Below the pieces are notes generated by a model. The model was not told where the DNA came from. It ran no database searches and saw nothing but the letters and a program-made list of their open reading frames with translations. A stretch of 64,000 bases of DNA from Bolinopsis microptera (taxonomy: Eukaryota > Ctenophora > Tentaculata > Lobata > Bolinopsidae). Every line of letters starts with the position of its first letter. The stretch's first letter is position 1. Positions 21,430 through 32,474 of this stretch are shown piece after piece. A program made the translations under genes and the position numbers. The stretch is from assembly GCF_026151205.1 (NCBI RefSeq), contig NC_087081.1, positions 8,799,246 through 8,863,245 of the forward strand, in the 5' to 3' direction.

Positions 21430-22518
21430 TATACTGCCGTTCCCTGAGAAAAGGCAGTAAGTCACATCGATGTCATTTTGAGAAAATGGGACAAACGTGT
21501 TTGTCGTTTTTTAGGTAATTTTATTCGTATAAACGGGGTTAATTTGGACATCTTCGTGTAAATAAATTATTGTCATATGTCCTAAACATGCTTAAAAGCA
21601 TAAATTCACCAACACTGATCTATAAAAACCATTTTTCTTCAGAATAAATGAACTATTTTCCCATCCGCATTGGACTTACTGCCTTTTCTGAGGGAATTGC
21701 GGACTTACTGCCTTTTATCAGGATCGATTTTAACCGATTCCTCTCTAGAAAGGCAGTAAGTCCATTTTTCCTCAGATAAAGTCAACACAAAAAATACAAC
21801 ATTTCTATATTTTTGATCATATCCTTGCAATATAATTATGTGGGCCTCCTGTGCATTGCAAGTGTGTAATATTGACGAAAAATTGATAATTTCTCGCTCA
21901 AAATGCCTATAACTCCTTAAATATCGAATATTTTGGAATAATTTTTACAGCATCATATTCAGCTTGGTCAGACACATTAAATTCGAAAAAAAATTTGAAC
22001 ATACAATATTTAAAGCACCAAATTTAAAAAAAAATGTTTCAATAATTCACACAAGGGGGGACCCTTGTGTTCAGGTTCAAAAATTTTGAAAATAATATTT
22101 TTTTAAATTTTGAATTATTAGTACCAAAATTTTTTGCTTGCTGAGCTGATTACGACCACATAAAAATTATTTCGATATAACTAAAACTGTGGAAGTTATA
22201 GGCCAAAAACTATAAAAACTGCAAATAAATCTGGACTTACTGCCTTTTCTCAGGGAAAAAGTTCCCTCACGGAAAAAGTTCCCTCAGAGAAGGCTGTACA
22301 AATGGACTTACTGCCTTTTCTCAGGGAAGGTTTTGGGATTATGTGCTAAATTTTCAAGTTTTGTGTGACTTACTGCCTTTCGTGACAGCTAAAACAGTAT
22401 TTTTATAACGTGATTCATAGCTTAAGTTGTAGAGAATCTTTTCCTGAAAATTTTGGTACCAATATCTCTAAATTTCGAAAAATGGACTTACTGCCTTCTC
22501 TCAGGGAACGGCAGTATA
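21430..22518. mobile_element. TIR element B (ACTGCCG-ended, non-autonomous)
   Basis: Left end TATACTGCCGTTCCCTGAG plus AAAAGGCAGTAAGTC. The right end is the complement, ending AACGGCAGTATA; TA/TATA flanks both ends. Same end sequence as element A but CCCTGAG replaces TTCTCAG. It has internal GGACTTACTGCC copies at about 21670, 21700, 22234, 22305 and 22365. No protein. The middle resembles the middle of element C (63062-63721). Confidence 0.75.
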
Positions 22519-22639
22519 CTGTAGTAATAGTATGGATTTTATTTGACAACGACGATAATACAACGTTGTTATTATTCAGATTCCCTAAAACTCTAAAAGC
22601 CTAAACAATACTTTTTACCGCATCAAAAATATCAATCAC

Positions 22640-23170
22640 CAAAGTTATGAACTAAAGTCATGAGTTGATAACGTTGTAACACTAACCCCTGACCTGACAG
22701 CAATATTACGTAATCACAGCCTGACCCCCCCCCCCCCCCCCCTTGACTTTTTTCCCTAGAAAACACTTTCCTCAACGTTTTATGTTGACGGATGTACGTT
22801 ACTCGCGTAATTTCTTCGAAGTAGCGCGCGCCGGGCCAGATCATCAACAATCGTCAACGTTTCATGCTACCCTGATCATGCTATCATGATGAGCCGAAAT
22901 CATTGTTGTGATATCCAGCTAAGTACCTTCTTAACAACTTACTATTAATATTATGGCCGGATATTCGATCAATTTCTAAATTCTATCACTATCAAAGTGA
23001 AATTCATGAGTGGAATACGAATTAAAATATTGTCAAATCGTTATTATTCTATAGAGGGTAGAAAAGAAAATGTTGATAACGTAATCAACGACCGAACCCC
23101 CCCCCCCCCCCCTAATACTTGTATAATACTATAATATGAACGCAATAGTGAATAGCCTGAGGTCCCCTGC
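22640..23170. repeat. Foldback fragments, poly(C) tracts and mini-transposon remnant
   Basis: 20-nt and about 18-nt C runs at about 22723 and 23096. A partial copy of the 12756-13047 foldback lies at 22776-22857. A GTTTCATGCTACCCTGATCA block at 22858 is shared with 29271 and 29550. A truncated mini-transposon (GCCTGAGGTCCCCTGCAGG) sits at about 23157. Confidence 0.6.
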
Positions 23171-26100
23171 AGGTAATTAAATTACTAGTCTGTAGGATTG
23201 TGGAATTCGATTAAAATTTCCTTTGAGATCTTTGCACCTCTTAATATTGCTTCTGCGGAACACTCCTAGCTTCTCAATACTCCTTCCGCGGCAGTAGTAC
23301 AGACAAATCCGTCTGAAAAAATCGATCTGCTGACACACGAAGCTTTCAGAGGATTTTTGACGTTTTTGAGTCCCATTAGGTGCCCTTTATGGCTGACCAA
23401 CTTTTCCAAACTTTTCCACTTGTCTTAAGGCCACTTTTTGCCAGTTTACCACTTTTTACCACCTTTCGTCCTTTCTTGTTTGTCGAATATCTTTAGTTGT
23501 GAACATCGTAAAAGGTTGCGGATCAATCGAGTGTGTTCATATTATCAGGAAAAAAAACTTTTGTTCTAACAATTTTTACGTCAGATAATTGTTAATAATT
23601 GGATAATTATCAATTAACTAATTAGCAAAATTCTAATTTTTTTTTATTGGCTCAAAATGATCGGAATAGCTTAAAACACGGATAAAAGTAAATTTTAGAA
23701 AAAATTTGAAAATTTGTCACTTACTTTTTTTTTCGAGACTTGAAAAAATTTCGAAAATTCAAAATATTTTTTCCGCCAAAAGTGATCAAACCGCATGAAA
23801 CACGGAGAAAAATGTCTTTCAAAAAAAACTTAGTGAATTTTTCGTTTCAAGAATACTTAAATCGCCAATATTTGTAGTTGGAGTTCAGTAAATCTCGGCA
23901 GATTTTAGTAATCAGGAATTGCTGAAGCGGTCTGAAACTGAAAAACGTTAACCATACGATCGCGCGGCGATATAAGAGTTTCATAAACTAATTTTCACAG
24001 AAACTGCACCAATGGCACAGTCAAGATCGAAACGATAGCCTGCTGTACTGTCATTTTATTGATTTCAATGATGAATCAGTGGGGTTAAGATAATCACATT
24101 TGTAATAAATAAACATCTCTGTACCGTCAATTGTGCTAATCTAAACCAGCCTACCTGTATTACCAGACCTCTTCTTTTCCTCGACAATCAAACCAAGTTG
24201 TTCATATCGCATTTGGTGGGTGATGTAAGTAGTAATGCGCTTAGTCAATAAAGACACCGTGATTTTTCACCTACAACAAAAACCAGGATACGTCGCGTCC
24301 ATACGTTGTTATAGCTCGTATAACGACGTAGAGGACACACTCACAGGTCAGCAGCCAGCTTTCTTTGCGAAAGAGCCCAGAGGGTGTGAAAGTTAGAACA
24401 ATTGACAATACTCTGCCCTTTTTCTTTATTTAGGTATCATTAAACAGTAAGAATAAGCTGACCATGAGAATAGCACTATAATGAGAACCAATCAACGCTG
24501 AGTATTGTAAACGTTTATAAACGTTCCTATGAATAGGAACATGTGCAGAGTAGGACCCAGGACGGCAGGACCGTAACTCCGAATTTGAACTCTTGGCCGA
24601 GCGAAGCGGGTCCAGGGAGCAAAGACCCCCGTAAATTTTTGGCTTTGTGAGTTAAAACTATGAATTTTTAGCAATTATAAATCATCTTGCACTTTGACTT
24701 ACGTAAAGAAGCACTTTTAGGTAGTAAATAGTAAATACCCGTAGAATTATTGGACACCGTTGATTATGGTTTAAGGTAGTAAGATAATGAGCCATCTCGA
24801 GTTTTGTTTTTTTAAATACAGCTAATTACAGTTTACACTGCATTCTGATTTCTGGTTGATAGCGATTCAGAGGAAGCTCCGCGGTTGATCATCTCTAAAC
24901 GGATTCTGGGTATTAGGTTAGCAGCAGGTATGAATATGATGTTACCATCCCTCGAGATATTTCGTTTTATTTTACGCATTTCCTTTTTCCTGGAATGTGG
25001 ACTTTTTTACTTTATTCCGATCGAGTTACGGATTCCGATCGAGTTACGGATTTTATAAAGCTAGGACTAGGAGCAACTACTTTCCCCGGGATTTACGGCC
25101 CTGTTTGGACCAGCTTGGTAATTACCAGTCTTCCGAGCCTTTAGTGTTGATTAGGATTAATATCAATGACCGTCCTTATCCAGATCAGAAAATCAAGTCC
25201 TCAGTCATAGACAGTTGATTGACGGTGTCAATCCATCGAGATCGTTGCTCTGCGAAGCAGAGCAACGATCGACGACGATCGAAGCAAGAATACTAGTTTG
25301 CGCGGCGCGTCGAAGCGGCGAAGTCCTCCAAAGACTACAGTCCTCAGTCCTCGACTACAGCGAGAATGGAATTTTTCGCTCGCATTCTTCCCACCCTCTC
25401 ACAGAATTATTGCAATAACATTTATCAAAACAGTTTACACTCCGCCAGATAATGAAGTAAGGAAAGTGCTAAAGATAAAGATCGAAATTAAATTAAACAA
25501 TCTTAAGCAACCCCACCGCATATAGTCACGGAAATCAAATTAACATACCGATGAGTAAGTTAAGACTGGCACCGCTGTAAGAATTGCAACGGTGCCAATT
25601 GCATAAAATTGTTTCGTCATGTTAGTATGTAAATAATCTCCACGTATTATATAATAAATAATAAATAACATATTATATAATATACGCAAAGATCGTGATG
25701 ACTCAAACATTCATAATAGTGATTTTAGTTTTTAGTGATGTTAGTGATATGAGTGATTTCTGATTGATGGTATCCACACCCAATTGTTCGTCAATCCATG
25801 TAATGTAAACCTCTTTAAGATGAGGGCAAATTGCACCAATTAATTGATTATAAGGGTTTAATTAATTTGAGGGTGATATATGTTATATATCAAGAGCAGA
25901 TTCGGTTAGACGTTGTTTTATGGTGATATTCAGTGTAACAAGATTTACATTACAATTTATATTACGAGGGTCACAAATCGTAAAATCATCCCTGCATTTG
26001 AATACCGAAAACAGAAAACCATGCACATTGAAGTTCATGAAAACTGTTCTCGGTTACCCATGACAGCTCCTCCGCTTTGGTAAAATTCTCTTTACGTTTA

Positions 26101-26188
26101 AAAGTAGGCACACAAACCAACAAATCAGCGGTATTCCTAATTAGCTTAGGATTACCGTTAGCATTCATTCTCAACAAGACATCTCCTA
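23171..26188. other. Gene-free stretch
   Basis: AT-rich, with no exon chain and no known protein motif on either strand. A GGACTAGGAGCAA block at about 25062 is shared with 30162. A 69-codon minus frame at 25986-26195 is of natural composition but unrecognised. Confidence 0.4.
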
Positions 26189-26227
26189 TATTCACGTAGG
26201 GAAAACAAACTTTTCCCTACGTGAATA
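26189..26227. repeat. Perfect 17-bp hairpin, 5-nt loop
   Basis: TATTCACGTAGGGAAAA is followed by CAAAC and then the exact complement. It could be the fused ends of a small TIR element or a structured RNA signal; nothing nearby decides. Confidence 0.9.
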
Positions 26228-27861
26228 TTGATCGAGATTATCTAGTAGTAGTTCCACTTCTAGTTTGGAGATCGCCTCCGATCCGCCTGACGATCGACAA
26301 CTTTCCTAACATTTGAGTTAACGTGTCGAAGTTCCACGAAATCATCCAATAATTTAGCATGATCACTACGAGTCAGTAATTTCCACTAAAAGTAGAATAA
26401 CGAAATTCTGGATCGTTATGTGTTGTGAACTAGATCAGAGTTGGCGCACGATAGAAATAAACTTGCTCGGGTTTCAAAATATTAATACCATTGTTTTCTA
26501 TAGAGTGTGAGCCTTTTCACAATACCAAATGTTCCATACTATAATTTGAAATGATCAGTCATGAGTTTCGCGCCTATAGTGTGTAGGTGCCATATTTAAT
26601 GACGCGCGGCTTTTGGAGCTTCAGTAAGTGTAATTGTAACAGTCCCGTAATTTGACAACATCCATTGATTTTCAACGTACTAATATTTAAATACTAATTC
26701 TATAAAACATTACGTGTCCCATCACCTGCTTTACCAATTTTATAAACGTAACCGGATTGTCCCTAATTAGATTTTTTGCCTCCAAGCCCTTTCATTGGCT
26801 GAATGAACAGGTACCTATCGATTTTAATATTTTTCCACGCTATCAACTATAGGACAGTAATTTCCGCTTGGTCATTTGTATCACTATCAGTATCACGTTT
26901 TACTTTTTTATTTCCCATATTCTTTCACAATTTCACGATAATAAGCCGTTCGCGTTGAACATCGGCTCATTGTATTTTGCAGGCCGTGAATTTATTGTAA
27001 TTGTATAATCATAATGTAAACGACCGGCTGATTTTATTCTCGGTGTCATTTGGGAACAATAATTGGAAACTGGGTCACAATAAAAACCCTAATTTACCGC
27101 GGAGTTTGGAAGAAATATAATTATAAATACATTGGGTTTTGTTTTTTTACAATTACATTATGGCGCGGTACATCGGGGCGCCGCAAATCAGGATTTTACT
27201 GTAATATGATTTCTTTTTTGTCTTCAAGAAAGAGAAACTATATGTTATATTGGCCACGGTCCACTCAATCTACCCAATTTTTACCTGGCATGCCAATCCT
27301 AATGTACGGCGCTCTTTTCGAGCTTCTCGCGTGCATTGGGAGAGTGAGCGATACTCGATAGTAATAATATAAGAATTGTATTCTATTAACTTATATTATT
27401 TTTTGGAATACAACTGTGGTAGATTTAATTTTTCATTATAATCAATAGACTAAGTTAAAATACCTAGTAGTCTAAATGAACTGTATGAACTGAATAAATA
27501 AGTGATAAGATCACAGAAGAAGTTTTGTGATCCCAGTTTCCACTTTCCAATACGTTTACAAGTACAACCATTCGCAACAATAAAATTAACATGGTATATA
27601 CTGTATAGCTTATACTTTTCCACCCGTATTATTGAAATAAAATAGGTTATAAAAAGAAATGTGACCACAATTTATATGTCCGGGCCACTTAATTTCCCGG
27701 TCATGCCATGGCGCCACGCACAGGGGCCACAAGACACACGGCCTCCCCCCACCCCCACCCCCCCATAAAATCTGGGAAAGGGGCCAAAAATGGCCAATTT
27801 TTTTAGGTTTTAAACATTTTTAGGGGGAAAAAAAAATTTTTTTCGTTTTTTTTAACCGAAA
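26228..27861. other. Gene-free stretch
   Basis: No supported coding sequence. A 103-codon frame at 27050-27361 has no recognised motif. C-rich tracts lie at about 27745. Confidence 0.4.
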
Positions 27862-29224
27862 CTTTTAAGGGGGGGGACAATGGATATTTTTTTATGAAAC
27901 TTGATTTCGAGATAGCAGTTGACCAACAAACTAGGACCAGTGACCGAACTTTTGAGGGGGTCCCGGACCCCAACCGCCAAACGGTGCCCGCGGGGCAGCC
28001 ACGCCCATATTTGGTCCAAATTAGGCCCAATTTAGCCAAATACCCTGAACATGCCCAAAACCCAGATTTTATGTGCTCTACTTGTAGCTAGTGGTCTCCT
28101 GAACTCGTATATGAAATTTCACCAAGATTGGACAAAAAATGACTGAGTTATGGGCCAAAAACCATATGCCCATATTTGGGCATACGCACCAAATTTGGTA
28201 GATTTCGTCCCATAAATTAGGCAAATATCAATATTTTTAAATGAAACTTACTTAATAAGAAAGGTAAGGCTAGACTACATATTCTCTGTAAGTTATAGCT
28301 TTATATCTGTTTAAATGTGGATACTAAGGCGAAAAACCCACAAAAAATGAACTAAATTGCTCGTATCTTGGTTCGCGATATTCGCGGAATTGATTTCATT
28401 AAAATTGTAACAACTCAATCAGTTTTCAAAATTGAAATTTTCGGACTCGACTCGAAATCGCATTTCCACCTTATTTTGAGAACAGATTTTTGATTTAGGC
28501 CTCAAAAAAAAATTTGGCGGCCAAATTCCAAAATTTTCCCGGAAAAATTCAGAATTTGGCCGCCAAATTTTTTTTGAGGCCTAAATCAAAAATTTGTTCT
28601 CAAAATAAGGTGGAAATGCGATTTCGAGTCGATTCCGAAAATTTCATGACACAATTTTGAAAACTGATTGAGTTGTTACAATTTTAATGAGATCAATTCC
28701 GCGAATATCGCGAACCAAGATACGGGCAATTTAGTTCATTTTTTGTGGTTTTTTCGCCTTAGTATCCACATTTAAACAGATATAAAGCTATAACTGATAG
28801 AGAATATGTAGTTTAGCCTTACCTTTCATATAAAGTTAGTTTCATTTAAAAATATTGATATTTGCCTAATTTATGGGACGAAATCTACCAAATTTGGTGC
28901 GTATGCCCAAATATGGGCATATGGTTTTTGGCCCATAACTCAGTCATTTTTTGTCCAATCTTGGTGAAATTTCATATACGAGTTCAGGAGACCACTAGCT
29001 ACAAGTAGAGCACCTAAAATCTGGGTTTTGGGCATGTTCAGGGTATTTGGCTAAATTGGGCCTAATTTGGACCAAATATGGGCGTGGCTGCCCCGCGGGC
29101 ACCGTTTGGCGGTTGGGGTCCGGGACCCCTCAAAAGTTCGGTCACTGGTCCTAGTTTGTTGGTCAACTGCTATCTCGAAATCAAGTTTCACAAAAAAATA
29201 TCCGTTGTCCCCCCCCCCCTTAAG
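27862..29224. repeat. ~1.36-kb palindrome with essentially no spacer
   Basis: The two arms (about 680 bp each) are near-perfect reverse complements that meet at TTTTCCCGGAAAA around 28541. The outer edges are a G-run at about 27868 and a C-run at about 29210. Spot checks pair along the full length: GATAGCAGTTGACCAAC at 27911 with 29158-29174, and CACCAAATTTGGTAG near 28187 with its partner near 28887. Mirror open frames appear on both strands and are not genes. Its core TTTGGCGGCC / CCTCAAAAAAAA motif also occurs inside element A at about 5476. Confidence 0.9.
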
Positions 29225-29620
29225 ATCAAAATTTTTCAAAGTTTTTCTGGAAACTACTTTTGTTCATCATCATGTTTCATGCTACCCTGATCATTATGAG
29301 CCGAAAATATTTTTTTTCGGTTTTCGAAGTCCGCACCTTCACCCCTTCGATATACTATTTTGGACTCCAGGGTTCCCCTTTGTAATGCGATCTCGGGAGG
29401 CAGGCCTCCCCTTACCAATACGAGCTCGAAAGCCGGAGCTCTGCCTTCGGCTTCAGAAGTATGTTTCGTGTAACTGTATCGAGAATGACTCGTACCGAAA
29501 ATTTTCTGAGTAAAAATTTTTCAAAGTTTTTCTGGAAACTACTTCTGTTCATGTTTCATGCTACCCTGATCATTATGAGCCGAAAATATTGTGTCGGTTT
29601 TCTGAAGTCCGTACCTACAT
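29225..29620 (+). repeat. Duplicated ~90-bp block
   Basis: A block from TTTTTCAAAGTTTTTCTGG to CCTGATCATTATGAGCCG occurs at about 29230-29310 and 29516-29585. A related GTTTCATGCTACCCTGATCA also occurs at 22858. Confidence 0.7.
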
Positions 29621-29689
29621 TCAGAAGGCTGTGGATGTGATTGGTTTCATATACTTATAGATTTATAGAAAACGTGATATTTGGCCCGC

Positions 29690-29850
29690 AGATTTGAAGG
29701 AAAATAGGTGAATTTGCCATTTGGTCTTCAGATTTAAAGAAAATGCGCAATTTGTCGTGGAGAACTGAAAAATCGCGATTTGTCGCGGCAAACGTGAAAA
29801 ATCGCGATTTGTCGCGACAAACGTGAAAAATCGCGATTTTGCACATGCCG
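29690..29850 (+). repeat. Short tandem ~30-bp repeat
   Basis: Units built on AAAAATCGCGATTTGTCGCG followed by a CAAACGTG segment, most regular at 29765-29835, with diverged units before. Open frames in two phases on the minus strand follow the repeat. Confidence 0.65.
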
Positions 29851-30229
29851 CAATTTCCTTTTGTCCTTGCCCCGAAAATTGCTTGAAATTCAGGCGCCAA
29901 AACATATTTAGAATTTAGCCGATGTAACCATGGCCCTTACTACCACTAGGTGGGAACTAAGTTCTATGAATGTCAGATTTCTGACGTCACTCTCCGTATA
30001 TTCTTGCCCCGCATCAGGATACTGATAGTTCTAGCAGCATGTATTCCCAGGATCGGAATTTTCATTAGATTTACTTTAAGCAGAAGCTAAACCCTCCGCG
30101 GCCAATACCAGTAACATTTTTTATAGCAGACAAATATTATCATGTTAATTTGATTTTATAAAGCTAGGACTAGGAGCAAGTACAGGGTGAATATAAAAAT
30201 AACTGCACTGAATTGGACTTTTTGACTAA

Positions 30230-31200
30230 TTATTGCAAGACTGTGACCAGGCGGACTGGTTCTGAAATTGTATACTTTAGATATCTAGGAACTATAAACA
30301 AACATTTAATTACCCTAATCCTCATAATCCACTTGCAGGCCATATCAACTCTAGGTCCAGTCACAAACATCAAACAGAACTTACCGCCAGAGGATCCACC
30401 AACACTCCGATGGATAGCTGCTGTTAACCAGGTTTCCTGATTTAGTCTGGTGACTTTGTCGTCGATCAGGCGTTTGATGTAAAATTGTGGAATTGGGCAC
30501 TTTAAAGTGGATTCACTGGTTGTGCCAGTCTTGGCCAGCTCATTTGCTTTTTCATTACCCCACAATCCGATGTATGCAGCTATCGATCGGATCTCTAGAG
30601 TGTTAGTGGATCCGAGTGCAAATTGATGGTGTCATAACAGTCTCTAGTATAGTTCTACTTCTCGTTGGGAGCGAGGATATAGCTTGTATAGAGGAGAGAC
30701 TGTCTGACCATATGATGATGTGTGTGTTGGTATAAGTTGAGAGATATTTGCAAGCTTCGATGATGGCGGTGAGCTCTTTTTGATACAGATAAACAGTGCA
30801 ATAATCGGGAAGCTTGAATTATCTTTCCTTTAGGGTGGTGTAATCGTTATTGTCACTTTGTCAGTAGTGATGATATAGCAAGCCCCGCTACCTGAGTTTG
30901 TGCGTGACCCGTCTGTGTAGCATCTCACTGGAGATGTTGTCGATGGTGTTTTGAAGTGAATCTCTATTATAGTCTATATTCAATTTTGTCAGCTCCAGGA
31001 GTGATGACTGTGAAATGCCGTTCAAGCATTTAGCATCATGGTTGGTATTTATAGGTCTCTCTCTCTCTCTCTCTCTGCTTTGGATGGTATGTTGAGATAT
31101 ACCATGAATTGTTTGTTGATAGTGGTGTGAGTTTTGATGGTACCTTTTTTGAAGGCGACAATTTCTAGGGTTAAGCTATATCTACGGCTACATATTACCG
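30230..31200 (-). pseudogene. Decayed LINE fragment with RNase H domain
   Basis: The minus strand encodes RNase H motifs in broken frames. YTDGS and a following TNSGSGAC lie near 30880-30919, an ELTAIIEA-type segment near 30770, and the terminal GNEKANELAK near 30535-30562. The order and spacing fit the C-terminal RNase H of a jockey/I-type non-LTR element. Stops between the blocks show it is dead. A (CT)n tract interrupts the upstream part. It is of a different type from the retrotransposon at 14-21 kb, which has no RNase H. Confidence 0.65.
31055..31077 (+). repeat. (CT)n microsatellite
   Basis: About 10 CT units. Confidence 0.9.
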
Positions 31201-32474
31201 GGTGCACGCATTACAGGTAGCCGACGAAAAATCGATTTGCCAATCGTATTTTTCGGTTGCTGTATTATTATAGTGCTCGCTATTTCAATAATTAATTCTG
31301 ATATTTGTTGAAGAATTGTGATCCAGCATACCTATAACCAATTTGCTGCACTGCAATATAAATGTTGCTTTAAACAGTTAAAGCTTTAACTCCGTCCCTA
31401 GATAAAACGCGAAATGTTTCATACTACCCCATCAGATGCTCTAATTTTGCAAGTTCCAACAATTTAGAGCAAAGCAACGAAAAATCGCGTGATCATTGCT
31501 AATGGCGTGATAATGAATTGGTATGCAAGATAGGCCAGTAGGCCAGCTCTGGTTGAATTTTATCATGCTGGAGTACGAACTTAAAAACAAAAATGAATTC
31601 TATCATATGAAGTTCTGCGAATCAATGTCGGCTTTATTGATCACATGACCGCTTTACCGTGCAAATATCACTAAGCAACTATAGCTAAAGCTTGCAACTA
31701 CACGTAAAAATTTTAAAACTCAAGACTTTGATAATAAGTTCAACTTCATAAGCAGTGCATGTCATTCTTAACAGTTTGCTTAAAAAGGGCTGTTTAGTGT
31801 TTAGCGTTGAGGTTGTGCTTTGTTTGAAGTATGATTTCAAATTTTCCATATGCCAAATATTACATCCTTCTCCTAAAATTTAAACGGATACCGATTTTAT
31901 AGTATAGGTTCTTTATAGGTTATACATCTACTATTAGCTGCAATCTAACCTCGGGCAGGGTAATTAAATAATAGTGGTATCGCATAATACCGATATAAAT
32001 TATTCATACATTTATTTATTACGCATTTTAACTTAATAATCAATGATCTGTTCGTTTATTTTCCGACAAAGTGCTCGATAAAAATAGGAGCATATATAAA
32101 TAGTTATTAGTTATAACTATCATTTCTATAGAAATCAATACAAATGGCAGCTTTGTTGCCAAATGCCATACGGTTGTTATTAGCTCAAATATTTTACAAT
32201 TTTTCTAAATTAATTTGATAATGGTTTAATTTAAATATACTTGTATATTGGCTTTTATTAATACACAGCGCGCTGTCACGTGACTTGGCTTTTTGCCATT
32301 TTGTTACCAAACTTTTAGTTGCGCAACATTTTAGCCAATCACTATTTTAAACGTCTAAATTATAGCCGAAAAGGTATACAAATCCGTTTACTAATCTCAC
32401 TGATAAAACTGCACATAACATTTAAAGCTTCTAATAGGCGCCGTTCCGATCGTCCACAAGAAAAAAGATTAGCT
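31201..32474. other. Upstream region of the choline transporter gene
   Basis: AT-rich, with no gene seen. It presumably holds the promoter and 5' UTR. No TATA box or other element can be assigned with confidence. Confidence 0.4.

Noticed and set aside
27803-29513. Mirror open frames in both arms of the palindrome (shared LDFEIAVDQQTRTSDR segment)
   Set aside because: The same sequence read from both arms of an inverted repeat; no known domain, and frames end at arm edges.
29655-29905. Two overlapping ~80-codon minus frames
   Set aside because: They follow a tandem ~30-bp repeat with FFTF/RFF periodicity; low complexity.
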